From NCBI GenBank assembly GCA_963210315.1, contig OY723269.1:1550001-1614000 (forward strand): a stretch of 64,000 bases of DNA. Reading direction: 5' to 3'. This DNA comes from Rhynchopus euleeides. Taxonomy: Eukaryota > Euglenozoa > Diplonemea > Diplonemida > Diplonemidae. Both the position numbers and the translations under genes were made by a program. Shown piece after piece: positions 51,937 through 61,247 of this stretch. The notes under the pieces are model-generated. The model had not been told where the DNA came from. It did not search any database and was given only the letters and a program-made list of their open reading frames with translations. Position 1 is the first letter of the stretch. Each line of letters opens with the position of its first letter.

Positions 51937-54900
51937 GTGCAAGCGATCGATGTTCCCCCTGGCCGGGGTGCCGACCATGTCTGGGGACGATGCACACTTG
52001 CCGCCGGGCCCCCAGCCGCGCCCCACCCCGAGAAACAGGAGGTCTCGGGGCCGACACAAACACCTCCAAATAGAACACCAAATAGAACCCCAACCCCAAC
52101 ATCGCCCCCAACCCCACCTAGACCCAGCCGAGCCGCCGTGTGGGCAGGAGATACCCAGACAACGGCCCCGGAGAGCTGGAACCCCGTAGATGTGGCGTCA
52201 GGGGCAGGAGAACCCCGGCGCCTCCGTGGGGGGGGACAGGAGTACTCCCCCTCCACCATAGAGCAGGACGAGCAGTGGCTGACGCAGGCTGCAAGGAGAC
52301 TGATGGCGCTCCGGGTACCAGTGCCTAAGGATGGCAACTGTCAGTACGCCGGCCTTGCAGAGCAGTGCGCGGAGTGGACAGCAGAAGGGTTGCGTGCAGC
52401 GGTGGCGACATCCATGCGGCAAGACGCAGAGCGCAGGGCCTCGTACGTGCCTGACCACGACGACCCGCAAGCTCCTGCATCCTACGACGACTACATCGAG
52501 AGACAGACGCGTCTAGGGACATACGGGGACGCGGCCACACTTCGGGTTGCGGCAGAAGTCCTGGATGCGCAGGTGTGGCTGCTCGCCTCCAACAGCAAGC
52601 AATACATGACCCGGTGTGGGAAGGGTGCCAAGGTGCTGGGGCTTACGTGGAGGCCCTTCCACTACGATGTGCTTCGCCTTCCCCTGAGCCTGGCCCGGGA
52701 GCTAGCTGCGACGCCGGCAAACCAGTGGACTATCCCTGCAGATCTTCCCACGCCCGCCCCAGCCGCTGCAGGCGGGGCGCGCGCACCTTCAGCCAGCCAA
52801 GGACCCACGGCGCCGCCGCCCCTGCGGCGATTGAGGCGCCCTGCACACCAATTATCATCGCCCGGAGTGCTCAGGGTGGCGACAGCTAACGTAACGTCGC
52901 TGCAAACGCACCTCGGCGACGTGGCGGGACTGAAGGCGGATGTTGTGGCCCTGCAGGAAACTCGTACGCCGGACCCGAGCAAGGGCACGCACAATGGCTA
53001 CTTCGCAGCCCACGGCTGGGCTATGCACTGGGGCAAGGGCATGCCCAGGGTCGCAGGCGCGAACGGCCGCGAACAAACGAAGCCCGGGGGCGTGGCTGTC
53101 ATGGTGAAGGAGGGCCTGGTCGCACAGGTGGTGCAGCCGAAGACCACGCAGGAAAAGAAGCTCTACGACAGCACCCGCATGGTACACGTCGTGCTAGCGA
53201 TTGGAGACGGCAAAACGGCTCTTCACATCCTGTGCGTCTACGGTCACTCGGGGTCCGAAGTGGGCGAACAGCGGGAAGCCCTCCTGCAAGAGACGCTCGA
53301 TCACGCAGCTGGCTTGGGACAGGTGCCCGTCCTGCTGATGGGGGACCTGAACACCAACCCAGAAACCAGCGCTGTCCTGTCCCAGGCGTGCCGGGTGGGC
53401 GGCTGGGTCGACGCGGCGACGACGCATGCGGACCTCGCACAGCAGAGAGTGCAGAACACCTGCTGGGCATCGGAGAACGGCACCCGGCTGGACATCTGCC
53501 TAACGAACCCCTGCGCAGCGCCGGCACTGCGTCGAGTCGAGGTGGCAAAGCGGGGAGACTACAACATACCCACACACTGCCCGCTCTTCGTCGATCTGGA
53601 CCTCACTGCCTTCCGCCGCCCCAAAAAGATCTGCATCCTCCCCACCCCTTTCCCTGCGGGCAAGCCCAAGCTGGGGGACGCTGCAGCAAGAGGGGTGATG
53701 CAGGACGTACTAGCAGAGGGGGAACTACGTCACGGAGCGACGGCCGCGCAGCTCCTCCACCGAGCTTCCACCTGCGGCGAGCGCTTCCTGAAGCGTGTCC
53801 ATGTGGGCCACCTGGAGAGACAGGAAGCGGCCTACACGGGCAGGGCGGAGGGCTACCGTATGCAGTGGTCGCGGACGGCTACCAAGCACCATCCCGCTTC
53901 TGCACGGGGGGCAGGAGACATGAACACCCGGGCGAAGGACGGGCTGCTAGGGAACATTCGATGCCTGGTCAAAGAAGGCCTCAAACGCCTGCAGGCAGAA
54001 AAACCATACGGCCTCACGAACGGGGAGGAGCACGCCTGGAACGCCGCGAAGAAGCGCCTAAGGGAGGGCGGCCTCCCCCAGGGGCTGCAAGCGGCGCTGG
54101 CGAACACAACCTCGCAGCTGCCAGACCTGGAGATTCTGGAGCAGGCCCTCATCGTCTTGGAGGGGTCGCAGAGGGGCATGTTTGACAGGCTCCGCGAAGC
54201 GAGAATCCGCACCTGGAAGGCGAGGATGCAGAAGGCTTGGACATACGAGGCAGGGCAGGTGTTTGCGTACCTCGCAGATCGTTTCTGCGCCCCAGCCACC
54301 TTCATGCGGCGCGAAGATGGGTCCTTCACGGCCTGCCCCAAGGAGGCGGACGAGCTGCTGAGAAGCGACACGGCGTGGGGGGGATATTTCCGCAAGTACG
54401 CGACAACGCCCGAGCCCCGGTGGGACACCTTCCGCCAGAGATACCTCCGCTTTCTCCCCGAGACGGCTGACATGGAGTGCAAGACCATCACAGCAGAAGA
54501 CGTCGGGAAGGCCCTGGCCAAGATGTCCACGTCCACCTCACCGGGCCTGCACGGCTGGAGGGTCCACGAACTGAGACAACTCCCACACGAACTCCTCAAG
54601 CTCTTTGCGGAGGTGTTCAACGAGGTCGAACGATCGGGCGAGTGGCCGGAACAGTTAATGCATGCCATGATCTGCCTCATCCCCAAGCCTGGCAGCTCAG
54701 GCGAGCCTCTATCGCAGCGCCCCATCAGTATCACCCCTGTGCTGTATAGAGTGTGGGCAGCGATCCGGGTGAAACCGGCACTGAAGTGGTTGGAGACCAT
54801 CGCACCGGAGGACCTGCACGGCTGCCGGCCTGGCCACGGTGCAGAGGACCTCATCTGGCACCTGGCGGCACGCATCGAAGAGGCCCACCTCACGGGGCGA

Positions 54901-57900
54901 CCGCTGCACGGAGTCGCCCTTGACTTCAAGAAGTGCTTCGACACGGTGCCTATCGACCTCACCTTCCGCCTGGCTGCGGAGCTCGGATTCGACACCCGTG
55001 TCCTGCGCACCCTGCGAGCAGCGTACAGGACGATGCAGCGGCACTTCCGGGCGAGTGGCACCATCGGAGAAGGCTTCCTGCCTACCAACGGCATCATGCA
55101 GGGCTGCCCCATCAGTGTCGTGCTGATTAACGTGCTGGTGGGTGTGTGGATGCGGATGGTCGAACACCGGCAGGACACGAGGGCGCTATCCTTCGTCGAC
55201 GATGTGTACGCCACAGCCTCCAGTCCGGAGGTCCTACAAGAGGTGGTGAACGACTCTGCGGATTTCTCTCACGACACCGGGATGGCTATTTGCGCAGAAA
55301 TTAAGTCCCACGTGTTCTCAACATCCCCCGGGCCGCTCCGGATCATGTACCGGGCGAGGGACGACGAGGCCACTCCCCTCCGGCAACGCAACAGCTTTGA
55401 CTGTCTCGGGGCCATGCTGCACGCGCGCCTGATCAGGGAAGGGCGCACAGCGCCCCAGTCCGAGCGCATCGCCCGTCGGAAAGAGGGGGCGCAGCAGAAC
55501 CTCCGCAGAACCTCAGCGCTGCCCCTGCCGGTGCAATGGAAAGGGCAGGCGGCTGCGATGACGGCGGGGGCACGGCTGTATTACGATGCCCTCGTAACTC
55601 GTTGGGACAGCAAGGCCATCAGGCGATGGAGGGGCCTCTTCGTCGCCGCGCTCTGGTCTGGCCCACCACGCAGAGCGCAAGAGATCGTGCTGTGTGTCCT
55701 CCATCAGGCGCACCGGGTGGACCCCGCTATCGCTCCTCCCTACCGGCAGATCACCACGTGGGCCAAGCAGATCAAAAAGTGGGGCCACAGCAGGGTGCTG
55801 TCCGAGGAAGCATGGGGGAGCAAAGAGAGGCTTGAGGGGACAGGCCCCCTTGCGCTCTTCTGGGCTGCCCTGCAAGGGATAGGATGGCGCTGGAGTACGG
55901 CGACCACCCTGGCCTACACGGACGAGGCTGGTCGCGCTGTCACCTTCGACCCTGTTGCAGCAACGCCGAGCGCCTGGGCGATCTTCGCGCACGACCTCCG
56001 CCAAACCCTGCGAAACGCCACGGCGGGGAAGCTGGCTGAACGCAGAGGGGACTTCCAAGGAGCAGAGCACGGCATTGACGGAAGGGTGACACGTTGCGTC
56101 CTGGAGGGGGAGGGCGCCGCAATTACGGGATACCAGCGAGGCCTCCTCCGCTCTGTCATTGCAGGGGCGGTGCCTGCCCGAGGGCGCACGGGCCTGGGGG
56201 AGGTGTGCCGGTACTGCACAGCTGGGGCCCCGGAGACGGTGTCGCACCTATGGTGGGACTGCGCGGCATGGGAGCCGGTCCGCCAGAAACACCCCGTAGC
56301 AGCGAGGGACCGAACTGCCTGGCCGGCATGCCTGGCGCAGTGTGGGGTAGCGCCCGTGTACAGATACGGCGTTCCGGAGAACGAGCAGCCGCTGCCCATG
56401 TCTTTTGCTGACAGAATCACCACCGTGGCGCAGCTGCACCGCTACTTCATCGCAGTCTTGGCGGCGCGACAGGAGAAGGACGGGCTGCTCGACCGCTCTG
56501 TACGCCACCACCGCACTACAGTCTACCCCTGGGAGTGGAGCACCCCCACCCCCGAGAGTGCCTGCATCCCTGCACTGGCGCCATCCGAAGTCAAGCAGAC
56601 GTGGGGCAAGCGGCCCCCAGGCATGTGGGTGGCTCTCTGCGACTGGCTAAGGGGCCTGAAGTGGGGACCGCAGGGGGGTGAGCAAACTGTGACCCTGATG
56701 GAGCTAGCCGTGGACTTCGAGCTGTCGACGGGCCTCACCCTCCCAGACACCGTGACACGCCGCATCCGCCCCCCTACCCACGTGGACCCGAATAAGAAGG
56801 GTGCGAGGGAGGCCCGCCCGCGCATTCCTGCAGGCACGGCCCCGGGGCTCACCCTGTACTTTGACGGTGGCGCGCGCGACAACGGCACCCCCTTCGCTGT
56901 GGCGGGGGCAGGGGCGGTGCTATACCAAGACGGCTGCAAGGTCTCAGAGAAAGTGCTCCCGCTGCTGAACGTGCGTAGCAACAACATTGCTGAGTACGAG
57001 GCGCTACGAGCAGGCCTGCGCCTCCTCGAGAGGGGCGATGCCCCTGAGGGCCCAGTCACAGTGCGAGGCGACTCCCAGGTGGTGCTGCGGCAGCTCCGAG
57101 GGGAATCCCTGTGCCGGGATGCCGCCCTCCGTCCTCTTTTCCTCAGCACGTCCGCGCTGGCTGCGGACCTCCAACCGAGGTTCACTCTCACGTATGAGCA
57201 TGTGAAGAGGGAATCCAACACCGATGCTGACGCCCTCAGCAACGCCGCGATGGATGAGGCTGAAAGGCTGGGGGCCTCGCGGCAGAAGCTCCAGCAGGAC
57301 CTCACGGTGTTCCAGAGCAGTATCCTAGGGAAAGCCGCCTCGCTGAAAGGACTCTGCAGTATGGTGACGAAAGTGGGCAAAGGGCCCTGGCATTGCGGTC
57401 ATGCTGCCAACTCAACGGTCCTCACGGCTCTCGGCGGAACTGTGGCGGCGGGCCTGTCGAGGAGGGCCCAACTGAACCCTGCCACTGAATCGGTGATGCG
57501 CAGCCTCCAAGCACACCTGGCTGAGCCAGTCCACAGCCGGCAAGATACGGTATTCCATGACCGCGGAATGGCGTGGGCCGCCACCTTCGCCCCACAGCCG
57601 CACTACCCAGAGGGCTGGCAGCAGCCGGCCCAGCAGTGGGCGGCGCGCGGTCGGCAGGCCAACAGCCGGGTGGGACGCCCATGGGAGCGGAGGGGCGCTG
57701 CCCCCCGTACTGCCCCCCCTGGTGCCAGGAGGAACGCAAAGGTGCTTGCCTGCAAGTTGCATTGGAAGCCCCGTTGCTCGGCATGCCAAAAGCGACGCCT
57801 CCCAGAGGAGGTGTGCTGCCGCAACCACCACAAAGAGGGGGACGGGCTCCCGGTCACTATGGGCTTCTGCAAACGCCACAGCATGGACCGATGCGGTGAC

Positions 57901-58035
57901 TGCTACAGCGATGGCAAATCACTAACACATTGCTGCCACACACACCACGCTGGCTATGCTGCACGCCCTCCTCCCCGGAGTGGCACTGAGTTGGCCCCAC
58001 ACTCTAACCCGAGTGGGACCTCCGCTGTGACGTAG
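51937..58035 (+). CDS. LINE ORF2: OTU protease, APE endonuclease, RT, zinc knuckle, RNase H
   Basis: The frame has no stop from the ORF1 TAG (51901) to the stop codon ending at 58035. Residues are numbered here from GTG 51937. The first ATG is residue 123 (52303), just before an OTU cysteine protease signature PKDGNCQYAGL (Cys135) with the matching His242 (FHYDVL). The APE endonuclease spans about 311-551 (VLRVATANVTSLQ, LQETR, GDLNTNP, THCPL). RT spans about 860-1130 (PISITPVLYRVWA, ALDFKKCFDTV, GIMQGCPIS, FVDDVY at 1086). A CCHC-like knuckle is at 1424 (CRYC...H...C), and RNase H is near 1643 (YFDGG, EYEAL, RGDSQVV, DADALSN). The last 100 or so residues form a Cys/His-rich domain (CKLHWKPRCSAC and so on). 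Translation must use AUG 52303, read-through of UAG, or re-initiation. Confidence 0.92.
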   Translation: MQAIDVPPGRGADHVWGRCTLAAGPPAAPHPEKQEVSGPTQTPPNRTPNRTPTPTSPPTPPRPSRAAVWAGDTQTTAPESWNPVDVASGAGEPRRLRGGGQEYSPSTIEQDEQWLTQAARRLMALRVPVPKDGNCQYAGLAEQCAEWTAEGLRAAVATSMRQDAERRASYVPDHDDPQAPASYDDYIERQTRLGTYGDAATLRVAAEVLDAQVWLLASNSKQYMTRCGKGAKVLGLTWRPFHYDVLRLPLSLARELAATPANQWTIPADLPTPAPAAAGGARAPSASQGPTAPPPLRRLRRPAHQLSSPGVLRVATANVTSLQTHLGDVAGLKADVVALQETRTPDPSKGTHNGYFAAHGWAMHWGKGMPRVAGANGREQTKPGGVAVMVKEGLVAQVVQPKTTQEKKLYDSTRMVHVVLAIGDGKTALHILCVYGHSGSEVGEQREALLQETLDHAAGLGQVPVLLMGDLNTNPETSAVLSQACRVGGWVDAATTHADLAQQRVQNTCWASENGTRLDICLTNPCAAPALRRVEVAKRGDYNIPTHCPLFVDLDLTAFRRPKKICILPTPFPAGKPKLGDAAARGVMQDVLAEGELRHGATAAQLLHRASTCGERFLKRVHVGHLERQEAAYTGRAEGYRMQWSRTATKHHPASARGAGDMNTRAKDGLLGNIRCLVKEGLKRLQAEKPYGLTNGEEHAWNAAKKRLREGGLPQGLQAALANTTSQLPDLEILEQALIVLEGSQRGMFDRLREARIRTWKARMQKAWTYEAGQVFAYLADRFCAPATFMRREDGSFTACPKEADELLRSDTAWGGYFRKYATTPEPRWDTFRQRYLRFLPETADMECKTITAEDVGKALAKMSTSTSPGLHGWRVHELRQLPHELLKLFAEVFNEVERSGEWPEQLMHAMICLIPKPGSSGEPLSQRPISITPVLYRVWAAIRVKPALKWLETIAPEDLHGCRPGHGAEDLIWHLAARIEEAHLTGRPLHGVALDFKKCFDTVPIDLTFRLAAELGFDTRVLRTLRAAYRTMQRHFRASGTIGEGFLPTNGIMQGCPISVVLINVLVGVWMRMVEHRQDTRALSFVDDVYATASSPEVLQEVVNDSADFSHDTGMAICAEIKSHVFSTSPGPLRIMYRARDDEATPLRQRNSFDCLGAMLHARLIREGRTAPQSERIARRKEGAQQNLRRTSALPLPVQWKGQAAAMTAGARLYYDALVTRWDSKAIRRWRGLFVAALWSGPPRRAQEIVLCVLHQAHRVDPAIAPPYRQITTWAKQIKKWGHSRVLSEEAWGSKERLEGTGPLALFWAALQGIGWRWSTATTLAYTDEAGRAVTFDPVAATPSAWAIFAHDLRQTLRNATAGKLAERRGDFQGAEHGIDGRVTRCVLEGEGAAITGYQRGLLRSVIAGAVPARGRTGLGEVCRYCTAGAPETVSHLWWDCAAWEPVRQKHPVAARDRTAWPACLAQCGVAPVYRYGVPENEQPLPMSFADRITTVAQLHRYFIAVLAARQEKDGLLDRSVRHHRTTVYPWEWSTPTPESACIPALAPSEVKQTWGKRPPGMWVALCDWLRGLKWGPQGGEQTVTLMELAVDFELSTGLTLPDTVTRRIRPPTHVDPNKKGAREARPRIPAGTAPGLTLYFDGGARDNGTPFAVAGAGAVLYQDGCKVSEKVLPLLNVRSNNIAEYEALRAGLRLLERGDAPEGPVTVRGDSQVVLRQLRGESLCRDAALRPLFLSTSALAADLQPRFTLTYEHVKRESNTDADALSNAAMDEAERLGASRQKLQQDLTVFQSSILGKAASLKGLCSMVTKVGKGPWHCGHAANSTVLTALGGTVAAGLSRRAQLNPATESVMRSLQAHLAEPVHSRQDTVFHDRGMAWAATFAPQPHYPEGWQQPAQQWAARGRQANSRVGRPWERRGAAPRTAPPGARRNAKVLACKLHWKPRCSACQKRRLPEEVCCRNHHKEGDGLPVTMGFCKRHSMDRCGDCYSDGKSLTHCCHTHHAGYAARPPPRSGTELAPHSNPSGTSAVT

Positions 58036-58056
58036 AAGTGGGCGGGGGTGGGCAAT

Positions 58057-58071
58057 GATCCGCGCAGGATC
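58057..58071 (+). other. LINE 3' stem-loop, full copy
   Basis: GATCC-GCGCA-GGATC lies 20 bp before the (AC) tail and is conserved between both copies. In several LINE clades a 3' hairpin is recognised by the element's own RT. Confidence 0.7.
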
Positions 58072-58156
58072 TCCCCACACAAAACGTGGTCACCACACAC
58101 ACACACACCCATCCCCGGAGTTGAAAACCCCAGGACTGAGGACGTTTCTGAGATCA

Positions 58157-60811
58157 TCACGACAGGTCAACTTCCTGGCAACCACCGTTGTTCCTCACCT
58201 TGGGGAAGGAATGCCTGAGATGGCTCTGTGGGTATCTGACCGCCAGGTCCTGGTTGCAGTGATGAAACACGATACTTGCCATCACGTCAGGCTTTGCGGC
58301 GCTGCGGTTGGCAGGAAGAGCATCTTTCCCTACGCTGAACACCGAGTCGCAGCCGGTGGTAGCTGCAGGCACCGCCAGCAGGTCCAGGGAAAGGCACCGG
58401 AGCCCCTCGCCAGCAGACGTGTACTTCTCCCAGAAGCCGACAGCTGAGGCCTTGTCCTTGCCGGTGGGTTTGCCTTTCGCGAATTTTCCGAGTCCAGCCA
58501 GGTATGTGCTCCATGCCTCCACGGTGACAACAGCTGAGAACTGAGGGAGGGCAAGTTGCAGCTGCTCAAAAGGAAGGAGGGTTTTGCATGTCTGCATCAG
58601 CAGGGCCTGCTGTGGGCACAAATGCCGCACGCCACGCCAGAACCAGTACCCGCTCTCTCCTTTATTTCCCCACCAGAGGCGCTTGAGTGACTCGCTCAGC
58701 AGGACAGCCACCGGTGAAGCACTCTCGGAGAGGTCGGGGTGGGTGTTGACTCTCTGGAGGTAGGCCTCTTCGGCCTCACCCCTGGCTATCCCGCCGGCCT
58801 CGTCGAGGTCGTGGATGCAGTCCTCTATGTCCCCCCAAACCTGGTGCGCATGCGGCTCGGCAGAGGGGTCGGAGTACTTTCGAAAGACGCGCAGCAGGGG
58901 TGCCGTGTTGTCACACATCATCTTGAGGTCGGCGTGGAGGGTGGCAGTGCTGTAGCGGTCCAGCAGGCTTCGCAGAACATTTAAGCTGCTGCATGGCTTC
59001 TGCGTGTTCTTGAGCTCCAAAGCCGCGAAGCTGTGGAGGGCCGCCAGCCTGTCACGGCAGTGCAGGTAGCACTTCAGGCTCGCTTCGTACCGCGTGTCGC
59101 TGAGCAGGGGGCATCTGACACAGGGGGGTGCGCTCTCGGGGATCTTCTCCTGTAGCTCAGCGAGCTTACCCCGTGCGGCGGCGAGCAACCCGTCGAAGTC
59201 CGCTGCCTCTGTGAGGGCCGCCAGCCCCGGGGGGACCTCGCTGCGGTAGACAGCAAACAGCGCCTCCTTCTCCCGCGGCTTCGCGACGGCAGCCATCCCG
59301 CTCATCCGCTCCACCAGTTCTGCCAGCACGTCAGCTCCGGCAGGCTCCAACACCTTCTGCTGCGCTTCAACGTAGCGACGCGCCCTGTTCTTGCAGTCCT
59401 CCCCTGAAAACAGGGCATCCAGCAGGGATACGAGCACGTATGACAGCACGCCACTGGCGGGGTCTGTGAAATCCCCAAGTTCGACTCTTGCCAAGAACTC
59501 GAGTTTCTGCTTCTTGAGCCACTTATCAGCGGAATCCGCAGCGTTGTTGGCGATGTGGGGGATGCACGACACCCACGGGATGCCGAGTTCCGCGTCGACC
59601 TCCCTGCTTGCTGCCCCGTTTCTCCCGCCGCGATCAGAACGCACCATCATTGGGGCGCTCAGGCCCAGTTTCTCCCACTCCTCCTTCAGGACCGTTGCTA
59701 CAGGCGCATCAGTGAGGGGCACCACCAGCACAGCACTGAAGCTCCGTGCTGAACATACCATCGAGATCAGCTGCGTTCCCAGCAGCGATCCACAGTCGTG
59801 CAGCACTGACCACCTCCGCCCCTTGAGTCGGTCTGTGATGGCCGCACGACTTTCCTCCATCACCTTGGGACTATTCCTCGTCACGACGGGCCCAAGGCGT
59901 GGAACGTACCGCGGGATGGTGATGCCATTGAGAACCTCAAGGGCGGTGTGCAGCGCAGCGGGGGTGATGCCTGCGTAGAGCGCAGCCTTTGTCGCCTTGA
60001 GTTCGAAGCAAGACGTGTGACGTGAAGCCAACCCAGGGATGGTCTTCTGCGCTGCCTCATCCTGGGCAGCCGCCTTCGCCACCTTGTCTAGGTGCTTCCC
60101 CCCCGTGAAGTGGCCCCGCACATCAAGGGCCTGGGACCCGGGGTTCCACAGGCGGGAGCACGTCTGACAGGCGGGAACCATCTGCCCCTCTTCAAACATC
60201 CTCAGAAGGGACGCTCTGTTGATGAAACCTGCGGGTGCCTTGCCGAGCTCCACCTGTGAGCAGGTGTCGAACTCGTCGATCACATCTATCAGAGGTGCAG
60301 CAAGGTCGTAGGCCTTCACCTTCGCCTGCTCCGGAATGTTGGCGGCAGCCCCCTTCTCAGCGATCCGTGCCGATGCCGCACGCCTCTCAACTGTGGAGGG
60401 AAGGGGCTGCCGTCCCTGCGTCTGTGGCACTGTGTCACTCCCAGGCCCCTGCTGTCGATTGCGGATCCGGAACTTCGCCACAGCCTCCGCCACCTCCCCC
60501 TTTGACCGCTTCAGCTTTCTGCCCTCTTCTTGCACTTCCCCATTCGCAAGCCTCGTGTAGATGCCCAGCTCCACAGCCTCGTCGACAAGCGCCGGCTTGC
60601 GCTTCTTCCCCAGCTGCTTGGACAGCGTGTCCACCGCTTGCGTTAGAGGCGTGTCCACCTGAGCAGGCGGCTCCGCCTGAGCGGGCGGCCCTGCTGGCTC
60701 CTCCTCCTGCTCCTCGTCCGCGGGGGCAGGCTGGGGTTCAGGCTCCGGCTGCGCGGGGTCCGCCGGGGGCAGGCTGTCCATTTCCACGTCATGATCACCT
60801 GCCCCACTCAT
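58157..60811 (-). CDS. hAT-like transposase, intact
   Basis: 885 codons from ATG 60811 to the stop at 58157. The frame is open to 60901, but MSGAGDHDVEMDS gives a natural acidic, Pro-rich start. At about residues 213-245 a C-x2-C plus H-x5-H arrangement (CQTCSRLW ... GHFTGGKH) fits a BED-type zinc finger. The catalytic domain shows WSVLHDCGSLLGTQL and VRSDRGGRNGAA, giving two candidate Asp residues, then WVSCIPHIANNAAD, the C-x2-H expected before the insertion domain. The C-terminus has LRCLSLDLLAVPAATTGCDS followed by VFSVGKDALPANRS, a clear hAT dimerisation (hATC) signature. Only this gene lies between the CATGG ends apart from the LINEs, so it should mobilise this element and its short relatives. 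I see no stop or frameshift. Confidence 0.82.
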   Translation of the reverse strand: MSGAGDHDVEMDSLPPADPAQPEPEPQPAPADEEQEEEPAGPPAQAEPPAQVDTPLTQAVDTLSKQLGKKRKPALVDEAVELGIYTRLANGEVQEEGRKLKRSKGEVAEAVAKFRIRNRQQGPGSDTVPQTQGRQPLPSTVERRAASARIAEKGAAANIPEQAKVKAYDLAAPLIDVIDEFDTCSQVELGKAPAGFINRASLLRMFEEGQMVPACQTCSRLWNPGSQALDVRGHFTGGKHLDKVAKAAAQDEAAQKTIPGLASRHTSCFELKATKAALYAGITPAALHTALEVLNGITIPRYVPRLGPVVTRNSPKVMEESRAAITDRLKGRRWSVLHDCGSLLGTQLISMVCSARSFSAVLVVPLTDAPVATVLKEEWEKLGLSAPMMVRSDRGGRNGAASREVDAELGIPWVSCIPHIANNAADSADKWLKKQKLEFLARVELGDFTDPASGVLSYVLVSLLDALFSGEDCKNRARRYVEAQQKVLEPAGADVLAELVERMSGMAAVAKPREKEALFAVYRSEVPPGLAALTEAADFDGLLAAARGKLAELQEKIPESAPPCVRCPLLSDTRYEASLKCYLHCRDRLAALHSFAALELKNTQKPCSSLNVLRSLLDRYSTATLHADLKMMCDNTAPLLRVFRKYSDPSAEPHAHQVWGDIEDCIHDLDEAGGIARGEAEEAYLQRVNTHPDLSESASPVAVLLSESLKRLWWGNKGESGYWFWRGVRHLCPQQALLMQTCKTLLPFEQLQLALPQFSAVVTVEAWSTYLAGLGKFAKGKPTGKDKASAVGFWEKYTSAGEGLRCLSLDLLAVPAATTGCDSVFSVGKDALPANRSAAKPDVMASIVFHHCNQDLAVRYPQSHLRHSFPKVRNNGGCQEVDLS

Positions 60812-61247
60812 GATGGCCCTGGCTTTGTGGATGATGATTGTGGCGAGGCATGTTGGGGTGGGGTTTGCGGCAAGCAGCTCATCGGCGACAGCAAGACACA
60901 CTCAGGAACAGGCACAGATTGCGATCAGGAGGGATTTGTGGGGGAGAAGGTAAGCTATGAAATGCAGTCACAACACCGTTCAGCCGCAACCGCTCTCAGT
61001 CAGTATATGTTTGCTGACGCCGTGCATTGTGTCGTACGCTGCCGGCAGGAAAAATCGTCCTGGGCCTCGTCAGGGAGTGTATCTCCAGTCAGTCAACAAG
61101 GAATATGGGGGAAAAACTAAGATCTTAGCTAAGATCTTAGTAAAAAATACCAAGATCTTAGGAAAATTGAAAATTTTACAAAGATCTTTAAAAAAGCCGT
61201 TTTCCAGCCAACATCTTCGTAAAGATCTGTTGAAAACCATGTGGGGG

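Larger units (their letters stand above)
49499..58108 (+). mobile_element. Full-length non-LTR retrotransposon (OTU-LINE), about 8.6 kb
   Basis: It runs from just after the tail of the truncated copy to its own (AC) tail at 58091-58108. It has a very short 5' UTR (about 26 bp), ORF1 (49525-51903), ORF2 (to 58035) and a 3' UTR of about 70 bp with a 5-bp stem hairpin. Both copies end in and start after (AC)n, which indicates insertion into AC microsatellites. No stops or frameshifts interrupt either domain set, so it may be active. Confidence 0.9.
46848..61241 (-). mobile_element. Large hAT-like transposon with 6-bp TSD, carrying two LINEs (14,394 bp)
   Basis: The left end CATGGTTATCAACAGATCTT (46848) and inverted right end CATGGTTTTCAACAGATCTT (from 61241) match at 19 of 20 bases. 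The exact TGGGGG duplication is at 46842-46847 and 61242-61247. Both terminal zones hold TAAGATCTTAG words (46925-47005, 61115-61170). The resident gene is an intact hAT-like transposase on the minus strand (58157-60811). Removing the two LINEs (47355-58108) leaves about 3.6 kb, a usual size for an autonomous hAT. The 6-bp rather than 8-bp TSD is unusual and is supported by the relative at 29749-30126. Confidence 0.82.
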
